Program-made: the position numbers and the translations under genes
The notes under the pieces: generated by a model
Told to the model about the DNA's origin: nothing
Database searches by the model: none
The model's input: only the letters and a program-made list of their open reading frames with translations
Part shown: positions 15,226-25,900 of the stretch, one piece after another
Layout: each line of letters begins with the position of its first letter
How positions within the stretch are numbered: position 1 is the first letter of the stretch
Origin: JBAZWV01 sp041660225
Lineage (GTDB): Bacteria > Patescibacteriota > Patescibacteriia > 2-12-FULL-60-25
Assembly: GCA_041660225.1 (NCBI GenBank)
Contig: JBAZWV010000002.1
Coordinates: 186,001 to 250,000 of the forward strand
Length of the DNA: 64,000 nt
Direction of reading: 5' to 3'

Positions 15226-16500
15226 TTATGGCATGAAACTCTTGCCGACTTTTTTCAGAGGATTCAAAACTTTCCCAAACCAACCGTCACCTTTTCCTGC
15301 AAGAGGATTCCAACCTCCGCGTCCTGTCTGCGCATCCCCTCCTCGTTCAGCTTCGTACGCCCACAGAATCAACCCGACCGCAGTACTGAAGCGCGGATCA
15401 AGTGCGAGTTCGGGCATCGACGTTTGCACGCTGGGAAATCCGATGGAACATGGAAGATGAAGCACGCGCTTTCCGACATCCACCATTCCCGGAAGCTTTG
15501 ATCCACCACCCGTCAGAATCACTCCGGCGGGGAGCAAACCGGAACGATCGATCTTGCGCAACTCAGCTTCGACCTTCTCAAATAATTCTTCGACACGCGC
15601 TTCGACAATTTCGCTGACGTAATGAAGGGAAACGATCTCCGTCTCATCCGCACCGAACGCACGAAGATCAACGTCCTCACGCTTATTCACCGTTTCCGGT
15701 GATGCGTTGCCATGGGAACGCTTCAAATGTTCTGCGACTTCGAGAGACACTTTAAGACCGATGGCGATGTCAGACGTGATGTGATCGGCCCCAATAGGAA
15801 GCGTCACGGCATGGAGCAACTCTCCTTCTTCGTAGACAGCGAGGCCCGTAGTAGAGGCTCCGATCGTGAGAACACACACTCCAAGCTCGCGCTGACGCGA
15901 TTGGGTCACGGCCTGAGCCGCGGCAAGCGGAGCATAGACGAGCTCTGCGATATCCACCCCCGTACGAAACACGGCTTTTGTGACGTTCCGAATATGGCTG
16001 GAAAGCCCTTGGATAAGATGTGCTTCAACTTCGAGACGGATCCCCTGCATCCCGATCGGATCTTTGATGCCGCGTTGTCCGTCGACCGAAAATCCGCGCG
16101 GCAGCACATGCAAAATCTCCTGGTTGGCAGGATTCACCAGGGCACGGGCGGATTCAAGAACGCGCGAAACATCTTCCTGACGAATATCTCCGTCCGGACG
16201 CGATACGCCGATAACACCCTTCGCCTCCTGTGCAACGATATGCGTCCCGCCCAAACCAACATACGCCTCCTGAAGAGGCATACCGATCTGCCGCTCGGCT
16301 TGTTCGAGCGCGGCAGAAATCGAGCTCACGGCATCTTCAAGCGATGTGACACATCCCTTAGAAATGCCCTGCGCCGGACTCTCCGTTGCACCGATGACGC
16401 TCACGGTGCTGTGACGATCTCCGGACGCCACAAGCTGTCCGACCGCAATCCGGACGTGTGAGCTTCCAAGATCAATTCCGACTAGAATACGTTCCTTCAT
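15226..16500 (-). CDS. ftsA: Cell division actin homologue FtsA
   Basis: Actin-fold ATPase that tethers FtsZ to the membrane. 424 residues from the ATG at 16500 (MKERILVGIDLGSSHVR), which overlaps the preceding stop as ATGA; a longer reading to 16533 would overlap the lipid kinase further. Phosphate loops GIDLGSSHV and LTIGASTTGLAV, adenosine motif VILTGGGSKLPGM; the 1C domain lies around 85-165 (YVGLGGTHIVAQ). The C-terminal amphipathic helix (FGKVLNPLKKVGKSFM) is the membrane-targeting sequence. Last gene of the long transcript that starts with the surface proteins. Confidence 0.95.
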   Translation of the reverse strand: MKERILVGIDLGSSHVRIAVGQLVASGDRHSTVSVIGATESPAQGISKGCVTSLEDAVSSISAALEQAERQIGMPLQEAYVGLGGTHIVAQEAKGVIGVSRPDGDIRQEDVSRVLESARALVNPANQEILHVLPRGFSVDGQRGIKDPIGMQGIRLEVEAHLIQGLSSHIRNVTKAVFRTGVDIAELVYAPLAAAQAVTQSRQRELGVCVLTIGASTTGLAVYEEGELLHAVTLPIGADHITSDIAIGLKVSLEVAEHLKRSHGNASPETVNKREDVDLRAFGADETEIVSLHYVSEIVEARVEELFEKVEAELRKIDRSGLLPAGVILTGGGSKLPGMVDVGKRVLHLPCSIGFPSVQTSMPELALDPRFSTAVGLILWAYEAERGGDAQTGRGGWNPLAGKGDGWFGKVLNPLKKVGKSFMP

Positions 16501-16874
16501 ACGCGTTTGAGAACGGTGGCGACGTGCGGCCAAAGAATCAGAACCCCGACAATGACAGAAAAGAAGGCCGCAAGGAGAACAGCCCCCGCCATCAAATCCT
16601 TGATATCCGCGACGTACTCGTGAAGCCGAGGCTTCATCAAATCAACCAGCCGTTCAACCGCACTGTTCAGCAATTCTAGCACGAGGACAGCCACAATCGC
16701 TAGCAGGAGCACAACCCGTTCCCAGGCTGCCAAGGGCAGGATCACGAGGCCAACCAGCATGACGGCCGCGACCGCGACCTGAATCCGAAAACTTCGTTCT
16801 GAACGGAATGCAAGAAGGAGCCCCCGCCACGCGTGACGAAAACTTCGCATCAGAGAACGGAGGATAGGTTTCAT
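16497..16874 (-). CDS. dgkA: Diacylglycerol/undecaprenol kinase (DgkA family)
   Basis: 125-residue integral membrane kinase with about three transmembrane helices. The family signature ELLNSAVERLVDL followed by DIKDLMAGAVLLAA is intact, with the Glu/Asn and Asp/Lys active-site residues. In Gram-positive-type bacteria this family phosphorylates undecaprenol, in proteobacteria diacylglycerol; the neighbouring wall and division genes favour undecaprenol here (inference). Overlaps ybeY and ftsA by four bases each, so it is translationally coupled on both sides. Confidence 0.92.
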   Translation of the reverse strand: MKPILRSLMRSFRHAWRGLLLAFRSERSFRIQVAVAAVMLVGLVILPLAAWERVVLLLAIVAVLVLELLNSAVERLVDLMKPRLHEYVADIKDLMAGAVLLAAFFSVIVGVLILWPHVATVLKRV

Positions 16875-17320
16875 ACGCGACGCATGGCGGATTCTACTGC
16901 CGATTCCTGGAGAGCGAACATCTTCATCTCGTCACGCTCGTTTGCATGATCGTATCCCAGCAAATGAAGCGTACCGTGTGAGACAAGACGCAAGAGCTCT
17001 TCGACGAGGGAAATGCTTCGACGACGTGCTTCACGCTTGGCATACGCCGGACACACAAAGATATCTCCCCACTCATACTCTTTCGAAGAAGCTCCCGGAA
17101 AATCCCCTTCCGTTGATGAAAAAGAGAGGACGTCCGTCGATCGATGCTTCCCACGATACGCTCCGTTGAGCTTGGCGATCTTCGCCTCGGTAACGAATTG
17201 CACGGAGAGGCTTCCCCGCGCCGTCCGCTTCGCCTGACGAAACGTGGCCGCGACCGTCGCCGTGACAACGGATGACGAAAGTCCTTTCGGCAGCGCGCCG
17301 CACACGAGAACCTTCATCAT
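16871..17320 (-). CDS. ybeY: Endoribonuclease YbeY (rRNA maturation)
   Basis: 149 residues. The zinc-binding motif HGTLHLLGYDH (H115, H119, H125) and the upstream NGAYRGKHRSTDVLSF block are diagnostic. YbeY takes part in 16S rRNA 3' processing and ribosome quality control. The ATG at 17320 forms an ATGA overlap with the upstream gene; a second ATG follows directly. The YbeY-dgkA pairing is common in bacteria; the linkage to surface protein genes upstream is not. Confidence 0.95.
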   Translation of the reverse strand: MMKVLVCGALPKGLSSSVVTATVAATFRQAKRTARGSLSVQFVTEAKIAKLNGAYRGKHRSTDVLSFSSTEGDFPGASSKEYEWGDIFVCPAYAKREARRRSISLVEELLRLVSHGTLHLLGYDHANERDEMKMFALQESAVESAMRRV

Positions 17321-18600
17321 GGCTGCGATGATGTGGGTTCGACCGGTACGGGCTGCGCAACGACGCCGCTCGTGGTTGCGGATGGCTCAAACGGCAACGG
17401 TTCGTCCGACATCGGGACCGTCACCTGCGGGAGTCCGGACAACAAGAGCGAGTTCAACATCATCGAATACGTCGTCCGATAGTTGATGAACGGTTGATCG
17501 TGGAGATCGTAGGTCAGGACAAACATCTTGTCGCCCCACGGAATATAGGTCGAGAGAAGATCCGCGCCGATAATTCCGGTATATCCGCCTTTCGATCGAT
17601 ATTGCAGAACCTGGCTTGCCGTCACACCAGTGTGCGAGGACAGATACCATTCAAGCACGGGTTTCCGCTCCGGATTTTCTTCGACGCTGACAACGAACGT
17701 TTCGCCGTGCCTCGAATCAATCGTCGCGCTCGTGCCGCTTTGTGTGCCGAGTGTCACCGTCCATCCTGACGGCACGCCCATCACCCAACCCACTGGCGTT
17801 TCCACCGTCTTAATAAGCGAAAGATCAAGCAATCGTGCAGGTGCGGCTCCGGCGGGATTGTAGAGATGAAACACCTCGTTCCCATCAAGGAATCCATCAT
17901 CATCAGTGTCAGGATCGCTCAAATTCGAACCGTACAGGGACTCTTCGAGATCCGTGAGTCCATCCGATTCACGATCAAGACCTGCAGGCGGCAGCTTGGG
18001 AGCTTCGGGCGCCGGCGGTGGCAGATCTGGCGTTATGGCACTCGCTTCCGGGCTTGGATCTGATTCGCCAGCCACATTCAGCGCGCGGACACGATATACG
18101 TATGTCGTCTTCGGTTGCACGGACACGTCGAGAAAAGAGGTGCTATTCGGCGGCAGGCTCGTCACAGAAGAAAACGTTCCGCTCCCGTCATTCCGTTCGA
18201 TACGAAAACCGGATTCGTTTGATGAGGTATCCGTCCAACTCACGAGTGCGCTCTGCGGGTTCGTTGATGTCGCAGACGTATCGGATGGCGCGCTCGGAAC
18301 CGTTGGCGGCGTCACCTTTGGCGTTTCGACGACAACAGCTGGGGGCGTCGTCGAAGGAAAAAGCAGACTCCGATTGAAGTACGCGAATCCCCCGCCGATG
18401 CCAAGGACGAGGACGATGATAACGAGTGCGATCGGCAATCGACTCTTTCGTGGGGCTTCCGGCGAAGACGGATGTTTTTTTTCTTCGACAATATTCGCCT
18501 TGAGTGCGACACCGTAATACGAATCCGGGATCGTATGGATTTCAAGCTCATCGGTATTCACCGGAGCTGCAGCATTCGTTTCAGGAGTGGCGTCAGGCAT
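17317..18600 (-). CDS. Membrane-anchored protein with fibronectin III and thrombospondin type 3-like calcium repeats
   Basis: 427 residues. A cytoplasmic N-terminal tail (about 1-50), one transmembrane segment (LPIALVIIVLVLGIGGGFAYF, split about 53-75), a Pro/Thr linker, a fibronectin type III domain (about 110-200: ALVSWTDTSSNESGFRIER, YVYRVRALNVAGESDPS), a Pro spacer, calcium-binding Asp-rich loops (DRESDGLTDLEE, DPDTDDDGFLDGNE, about 210-245), and a C-terminal domain of about 170 residues that is paralogous to that of the next upstream gene (GWTVTLGTQSG, TYIPWGDKMFVLTYDL). Probably displayed on the cell surface. Stop overlaps ybeY (ATGA); seven bases separate it from the upstream gene. Confidence 0.85.
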   Translation of the reverse strand: MPDATPETNAAAPVNTDELEIHTIPDSYYGVALKANIVEEKKHPSSPEAPRKSRLPIALVIIVLVLGIGGGFAYFNRSLLFPSTTPPAVVVETPKVTPPTVPSAPSDTSATSTNPQSALVSWTDTSSNESGFRIERNDGSGTFSSVTSLPPNSTSFLDVSVQPKTTYVYRVRALNVAGESDPSPEASAITPDLPPPAPEAPKLPPAGLDRESDGLTDLEESLYGSNLSDPDTDDDGFLDGNEVFHLYNPAGAAPARLLDLSLIKTVETPVGWVMGVPSGWTVTLGTQSGTSATIDSRHGETFVVSVEENPERKPVLEWYLSSHTGVTASQVLQYRSKGGYTGIIGADLLSTYIPWGDKMFVLTYDLHDQPFINYRTTYSMMLNSLLLSGLPQVTVPMSDEPLPFEPSATTSGVVAQPVPVEPTSSQP

Positions 18601-18606
18601 ACAACA

Positions 18607-19692
18607 TTATCTGAGACGGATCGTTTGGATCACGTATTCGTAGAGTGCGCGGAAGTCGTAAGACGCGGATGCATTCGGGCGATATGTCACGATGACGATC
18701 GAACCCGGTATCTCGATGTACGTCTGAAGACGATCGCTGGTCTGATAGGCGCGGTATCCCTGCTTCGTCGTAATGGAACGAAGCGACGTCGCATCTCCCA
18801 TTGGTTCGTTGGCAGCGTACCAATTCATAAAGGTGGTTCCTTCCGGAAGCGGAGACGTGCGGACGGAGAAGGTCGTCGGTGTTCCTGTTTGAATGGCTTC
18901 ACTGCCCGGTGAGGTCGTATCGGCACCAACGGTCCATGCAGCAGGAAGATTTACCTGGAGCGAAGATCCGATCGTCGCCAAACGGAAACGGGGCGAAGCG
19001 GAAATCGCGAGACGCGGGGTGGTAGGATCGTACCCGCTGGAAAGCTCCGCGCCGTCACCAAATCCGTCTCCATCCGAGTCCTGCATTGTGGCTTCCGTGC
19101 CGATCATCGCTTCTTCGGGATCTGAAAGTCCGTCACCATCACTATCCGATGCTTCCGCCAATACAACGGCCGGTGGAGGTTCTTCCGGAGTCGGCGTGAT
19201 GGATTCTGGAGGCGGAATGTTGGGCGGCGGATTCTGGCTTCCGGATTCCGGAGGCAGCGCAGGCGGTGTTTCGACGACCGGTTCGGAATCAGAGGTAACA
19301 ATCGGAGGATTTGAAGAAGGTTGCGTTTCGACGATCAGGGCCGTAGAAGGCTCGCGGATCAAGAAGTACCACACAGCGGCACCAGCTCCTCCGACGATCA
19401 TGATAATCAAGACAGCGAGCAAAACGAACATGAGCGGCGATCGCCGTGGCGGAGGTTCAAGATCCATCGCACCTTCCGAGGGAGGTTCGCTTGCGGTATC
19501 AAGACCTGAAAAAATATCTTCCGGTTCTTTTTTCAACGGTGCCGTCGAAAGCGGACGGAGCGGAGCCACGGGAGGAATCCCGGACGGAGCGGGCGCAGGT
19601 GCCGGAACGGACGGCATCGAAGACGGTGCGGGAGCCGGAGACGGCGTCGTGCCGGGTTCAACGGGCAAATTCGGAGGGGCGGAATCAAACAT
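18607..19692 (-). CDS. Membrane-anchored protein with thrombospondin type 3-like calcium repeats
   Basis: 361 residues. A Pro/Ala-rich N-terminal cytoplasmic tail, a transmembrane helix (PLMFVLLAVLIIMIVGGAG, about 89-111), a second Pro-rich stretch, then two calcium loops DSDGDGLSDPEEA and DSDGDGFGDGAEL (about 197-225), and a C-terminal domain of about 130 residues resembling that of the downstream gene (LQVNLPAAWTVGADT, TYIEIPGSIVIVTYRP). The two genes look like a tandem duplication that diverged, the neighbour having gained a fibronectin III domain. Part of the five-gene surface block. Confidence 0.85.
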   Translation of the reverse strand: MFDSAPPNLPVEPGTTPSPAPAPSSMPSVPAPAPAPSGIPPVAPLRPLSTAPLKKEPEDIFSGLDTASEPPSEGAMDLEPPPRRSPLMFVLLAVLIIMIVGGAGAAVWYFLIREPSTALIVETQPSSNPPIVTSDSEPVVETPPALPPESGSQNPPPNIPPPESITPTPEEPPPAVVLAEASDSDGDGLSDPEEAMIGTEATMQDSDGDGFGDGAELSSGYDPTTPRLAISASPRFRLATIGSSLQVNLPAAWTVGADTTSPGSEAIQTGTPTTFSVRTSPLPEGTTFMNWYAANEPMGDATSLRSITTKQGYRAYQTSDRLQTYIEIPGSIVIVTYRPNASASYDFRALYEYVIQTIRLR

Positions 19693-19712
19693 ACGTCGGG
19701 TAGTGTATCAGG

Positions 19713-19976
19713 TTAGGGAGTCGTGGGCTCGCCCCCGAATTCGGACTCGGGAACGGTCTCGGACGGAACATCGCCATCTTGGTACGGACGAGCGGGAACG
19801 TAGTCCTCGAGCGGCTTGCTTTTGGGCGGCGTTTTTTCCGTTCCGTTTTGTGCGCCGCCGATCGGAATCACGACGGGCGGAGCCGCACGCTTCCGAAGGA
19901 TGAGAACGCCAACCACTGCGAGCGCAGTGATGAGCACGCCCAGGATGATCCAATACACGAGATTACGTCGGTCCAT
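19713..19976 (-). CDS. Small single-pass membrane protein
   Basis: 87 residues from ATG 19976 (MDRRNLVYW), five bases after the stop of the giant gene; an in-frame ATG at 20003 would overlap it. One transmembrane helix (about 7-29, IILGVLITALAVVGVLIL), then a basic RKR stop-transfer patch and a hydrophilic Pro/Glu-rich tail. No family recognised. Its place directly behind the 3637-residue gene suggests an accessory role in export or anchoring of that protein, but this rests on position only. Confidence 0.7.
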   Translation of the reverse strand: MDRRNLVYWIILGVLITALAVVGVLILRKRAAPPVVIPIGGAQNGTEKTPPKSKPLEDYVPARPYQDGDVPSETVPESEFGGEPTTP

Positions 19977-19981
19977 AAAGA

Positions 19982-22900
19982 TTAGTAGTTGGCCCTCGAC
20001 CACTGCTGGTATTGAGCAGTGTCGCTGGATTCATACGTGACGCACGTTGCTGACGGAATCCCCGAACAATCGGCGTTCGTACTACACGATCTATACATCG
20101 TGGATCCGGCGATGCAGTACTTGCCCATGTTCGTACCCTGGAACGAGTATTCGTACGTCGAGATACCTGTCGGACGACTGTTCTTCAGACTGTTGTTTAT
20201 CTGAAGGGTGGCATTTGTCGGATCAAGCCACGCGATATCCCAGAACTTACAATCCTTTGTGCCACCACTCCCGCATGATTGTGTGGCATTCGCAGCATTC
20301 AATTCGACGATCTGCGAGTCTGTCGAGATAACGGCGCGGTAGCCACGGTTATTCAGATGACTGCTCAATGTCGTGCCTCCGCTGCTATTCAACACAGAGT
20401 GAATCGATCTGTTCCAGAAGCCCCAGTAGAGCCTGATCGGATCAAGCGAGCCGCTGAACGCGGAATACCGGACGTATGTGGTGAGCGGACCGTCTTTATA
20501 GAAGTCACACGTGTCCCACCATTCTTTTTCACACGGCAAATTACACATTCCACCGCTCCCGCACGCGGAGCCCACATTGGGACACGTAGCGCCGTTCAAC
20601 GTCCCGCCCTTGCAGATACCGGGCGAATCCGTAATTCCTTTCGTGCAGATGCCGTTCGGATTCTCTCCATTATTCGCCTGAAGACACTTCGAGCGACCTT
20701 CGACCGGACACCCATTCCAATACGGATCATTATACCCTCCGACCTTGTCTCCTGCTTTGTGGAGACAGACAAGGTAGCTGTGCGGGAGTTTTTCGAGATC
20801 CGTATATCCTTTCAATGAACCACGCCAGGTAACGTCGCGGACGCACTGGTTATTCGTCGCCGGACGATTACTGTAATTGCACGTGGTCGCTTCAAAGCTC
20901 TGCGGATAGTTCGGTGCACCGGCCTGCGTGCCGTTCGCTGCCGTGTACGCGTATGCTTCCGGCACGATCAAGTGGTTATTATGTCCGCCCCAGATTGAAC
21001 CGTTGGAAGACCAATCATCGCTCCAAAGAACCGTATAGTAGGCCTCCCCCACTCCCGGACGCGGGAAAAGGTAAATACGATTCGTTCCCTGGTTTCCGAC
21101 CATCTCTGTGAAGTTAGACACGGAGAAGGTTGGCGTTGTCAGCGGCCAATAGCCACCACGATCACCCTCCGGAACGCTATAGGGATAGTTCCAGTCCGGA
21201 GCCGAAGGCAACGCACAATTCGGACGATTCCCTTCGTTTCCCGTGCACGGGTTGTCGTCGTACTTGTCGATGACAAGCTTGTAGAGCGAACACTCGGCAC
21301 GATCATTGAGCGCATCGAGCTGGAAGTGTCCGTCCTCATCCGTTGCTGTCTGCGATACGAGGACGCCTTTATAGAAGAGGGATACTTCTGCGCCCGGAAC
21401 CGCCTGGTTATAAACCGCGTCAACGACGTCACCCTCGATCTGACCCGTTCCAGGTTCATCACTGCATTTGGCACAACCGGTGAATCCGCAGGAATTACCG
21501 CATTGCACGAGCTCAGGCGCACCTTCCGTTTGAATGCCAATGCCTTTCGCCGGACCTTTTTCTCTCACACATGCCCAAAACTCATTCGGGGTCGGCAACG
21601 GATTTGCGAATGAAAGAGTACCATTCGTCTGCTCTACCGGATTATTGTTATCCAACGCAGCGAGGACGTACCGCGATCCGCTTGTCGCTTTTACAATCTG
21701 CTCAAAGACCTGCGTTTCAGGATTGAAACACGTCGCGCCAAGACAATCCTTGTACATTTCCCACTCGTAATACTTCATTCCGACAAGCTGAGGACAGATC
21801 GGATTTATGAAGGTGTTATCCAGATTCGTTGTCGCCGGATCAAGAAGCAATTTCAACTTTGGTTTCACGCCGTTGGTCGCAAAGTCAAAGCCAAGTGATT
21901 TACACGTGATACCGGTTTCTTTTGTCTTTTGACACGGACTCTGGAGACAGTCGGCGTTCACGTACGGACATATTGCCGCCGGTCGTCCCGGACCCGGACA
22001 CGAATATTGATCGGTAATATTATTCACGGCCACCATGCCGTCACACTGCTCTCCGCCGTTCTTCACGAGGTCGCCGCAGTATCCGCCGGAGGTCGCAAGG
22101 AATTTGCACTGTGTACTGCACGACGCACAAGTCGAACCGTAGTCCGCATTACATGTGATGTCGCCGTTCTGCGCACCGTTGTCACACTCTTCAACGTTGA
22201 TGAACGGTTTTCCGTCACCACAGACGTTCTTCTTGCACGTAGAGGTACACGCCTTCGTATCACCATTACCGGAACCGTCATCACACGTTTCTGCAGGTGC
22301 GTTCAAAATACCATCGCCACACACGTTCAAGACTTTGCACTCCGACCAGCTTGAGTTCGTAACAGGCAACGTGGGATACGTACACTTATCCGCACCGACC
22401 GCACTGCACGAACGGATGTGTGACGTCGGATAGGCCGAACAGGTTCCGGAAATACCGGGCACGGAACATTGCGAGTCGTTGGTACAATCGGCAACCGCAT
22501 CTTGAAGCGGACGACACACGTTCGTACCGGTACAGTCGGAATCTTCCTGACACACGACATAACTGGATGGGTTGAAGCTGGCTCCCGGATAGGTCGTGCT
22601 CGGATTCAGACACAGTTTGAGACTCGTCGCACACTTATTTTTTGTAACGCCCTGGCAGGATGCGAGCGGACCGGACGTTGCGCATGTTCCACCCGTACCA
22701 CAGTCAGCATTCGTCGAGCACGGCTGATCAATGGCTGTTCCAGCGGTACAGATACCGAGAATCGTCGTCACCGTCTGTCCGTCACATTGTTCGTTTGGCG
22801 CATCCACGATGCCATCTCCACACGACGGAGCCTTGCCCTTGCAATCAAGACTGCATGTATTTGCACAGTTGCCGCTGCAGTACTGCCCGTTTTGCGCGCC

Positions 22901-25900
22901 AGTGTCGCACGATTCTCCCGGAGAGATAAGCGCATCGCCGCAATACGAAGCGTATCCGGTGCACGTCACATTGCAGTGTCCATAGCTTCCGTTCAGAGAT
23001 CCATCATCGCAGACTTCGGATGTCGGTCCGCAGATAGCCGGCGGATCGTTCGGTGTTGACGGACAATCAGCGGCTGCCAAGCATGAAAGGTTGTTCCGCG
23101 GTCCTCCGATGCACTTCTTATCGACGCGTCCGTTGCCACACATCAAACCGGCATCGCACTTGGTGATATTCACGTCATCAACAAACTCCTTGCACTCACT
23201 GCATACCTGAAGCTTGAGTCCATCCGACGTCGGATTATTCGGATCTGTCGAACAGTCGGCGATACGCGTCTGACCGATCTCGCAGAGTTCGGTGCCGCTA
23301 CATGAACCGCCGCTGCAATCGGTATCCTGCGTACAGCCCTGACCGTTATTCGCTCCGCCGACACACGTCGTTCCGATTGCACCATCACCGCACGTCCCAC
23401 CCTGACCATATGGAACATTCGGACAGCTGTCGCGATACACGAACCGACCGTTCGAAGGTTTGCATGCTCCGCCAGGTACAGGGAATTGCGCCACCGGACA
23501 GCCGACGAGATCTTTCGGATTTGCACAGGGACGACAATCGGTATCGACATCACACAAGAATCCGTTCGTGTCTGCATTCTGACATCGCTTGATTTCGGTA
23601 AACAATTCTGGCACCCACCAATTGGAGTTGGGCGTGGTCGGTTGCGGCACCTCGAATTCGCTTGAGAGTTCGTAACGGGCGCCGCCATTCAGCGCGCGAT
23701 ACTGATACACGTGCGACGGCGAAACGCCTACGCGCGGACAGAGATAGCGACGTTTCTGCGCATCCCAGCACGCGAGCGGATCATAGGTTGCACCTGCAAC
23801 CGTCTGGGCAGTACACGTTTCTCCCGTCGGGCAATCTGCATTCGCGCCGCATACAGCTTGCGACTGGGAACATCGTCCGCATGTCAGGAATTCGTTGACG
23901 GGATCAACCGGCAATTTTGCGGCAACAACTTTTGAAAGCTCGTCGTTCCATGAATTCCAGCGCGTGGTGCTGAATCCCTGAAGGAACGTCCCTGCATTGA
24001 GCTTCGGATAGGTATTGTTTTGAATGCGATAGTCCTCGATCTCACGGGCCATGATCTGATAATCCGCCAAACGCTCCGTATCGCGGGCGAGCTTGAGCTT
24101 GAAGCTGCCGCAGTGCGTATCGTTGCTGTACTTCAAACAATCAAAGTCACTTGAACACGAGACGATCCCGGCATCCCCAGCAACAAACTGACCCATGCCG
24201 TATGTATTCGGATCATTTCCTTGCACACAAATGTTTGAAACTTCCGTGGTGAGGTTGATGTTGAATGCAAGCGTCTGCACCATCTGCTCATAAATCCCAA
24301 CGGTAACAGGAGACGCGTCCGGATTGTGGGAAATCAAGTAAATATTGGAGTACATGCTCTGCCCCGGATCCTGCGTGTTCGCAGCCGCAACATAGGTCGT
24401 TGTCCCATCCTTGAGACCGCGATACCCATCCACCATCACAGGCTGCGGACTTCCACCGAAACCGCGCCAGGCGTACCAATCTTCCGGCGACAAGTGAAGT
24501 GGATTCGCGGCAACGCGGATACCGATACCGTCTTTTTGTAACGCCGCATCGTCGGCACCATACGTAAAGAGATATTGACGCAAAATCCCTTCGGTCGCAT
24601 CAACCGATGTCGGCGGGACAAAATTGATATTCAACTTCGGAAGATCATCATCCGTACCCGCCGCACCCGCATCGCGACAATACGTTGTCGACAGGTTGAA
24701 GAAGGGACCGTTCTCGAACATCGAACCGGTCAGCGTGGAATCGGAACCATCACCCGTCGGCTGTTTGTCGCGGAACGGGGCGATCGGACCGGGGCCTGAC
24801 AAGCTCGGCCACGGATTCTCACACAATTGGACGGTCACCGGCGCCGTTCCTTGAACGTTGCGACCGAGAGTACTCGGCGTGCTCACCGAGTCTGCCGTGA
24901 TAAGCAACCATGCCACGACGAACGTGTTGCCGTTCTTGTTTTGCGCGACAACGGAAGCATTGTCAGCGTTCCCCGGATTTGGCGGCGCGATCTGTACAAC
25001 TTCGGTGTTGGCCGTTGTCCACGGATCCCACTCCCAGTCATATTCGACCACGGAGACAATCGGAACCGAGGCACCATTTTGGATCGAAACCGGTTGCGCC
25101 GTGAACGGATGTGTTTCTGCATCTTTCACGAACAACAGCGGATGATCCGGATGCTGGTCCGTCACCTGGATGAGATTCACCGCACACACTGCGTCGCCGG
25201 TCGTGAATGACCAGGTCAACGGACCGACCTGTGTCGCGCCATCATACGGAGCCACGACGCCCTTCAGGGTCTTGATCCCCTTCTTATTATTGACGCTGTT
25301 GTTATCAGACAATCCGTTCGGTGCGGAATCGTCACCCAAAAACTTAATGCGATACTGCGTATTCGCTTCGAGCGCGTTGATGAGATTGAACCGGAAACTT
25401 GTCGGATCACCCACCACGGCAACCATCTGTCCGGGAGCGGCACCGGCACACCACACGGCGGCATATGCCGGGCGTCCCGTGGCCCACGCGATCAGTCGGC
25501 GCCATGTGTGCGAGAACCAACCGAAGATTCCTTTTTGAACCGGTCGGAAATCATCCGTGACCTGCGTTGTGCCGGCAGGGCACGTATTCGTTGTTTCCCA
25601 TTTCGCGATCTGAACGTTCGCACCGACCGACTGACTGTTCATCGGCGCATTGAATGTCGCGCTGATCTGCACGTTGCGGCACACGCCCGTCGACGCATGC
25701 GGCGGATAGCTTGTCGTGATCTCCGGACGGAGGTTGCAACACCCTTGATCCGTCAGTCCGTATCCGGGGCTGCACGAATCTTCGGAGCTGAATCCGCACT
25801 GGAGCCCGTACGTCGCATTGCCGGTCTTTCCGGACAAAAGCGCGCCAAGCGTCGAAGCCATGAGACCGTTCGCATTCGGTTCTGCATCACCCACGATGTA

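Noticed and set aside
18893..19903. 336-residue Gly/Ser-rich plus-strand frame
   Set aside because: Mirror of the Pro-rich and Asp-rich codons of the calcium-repeat genes on the minus strand.
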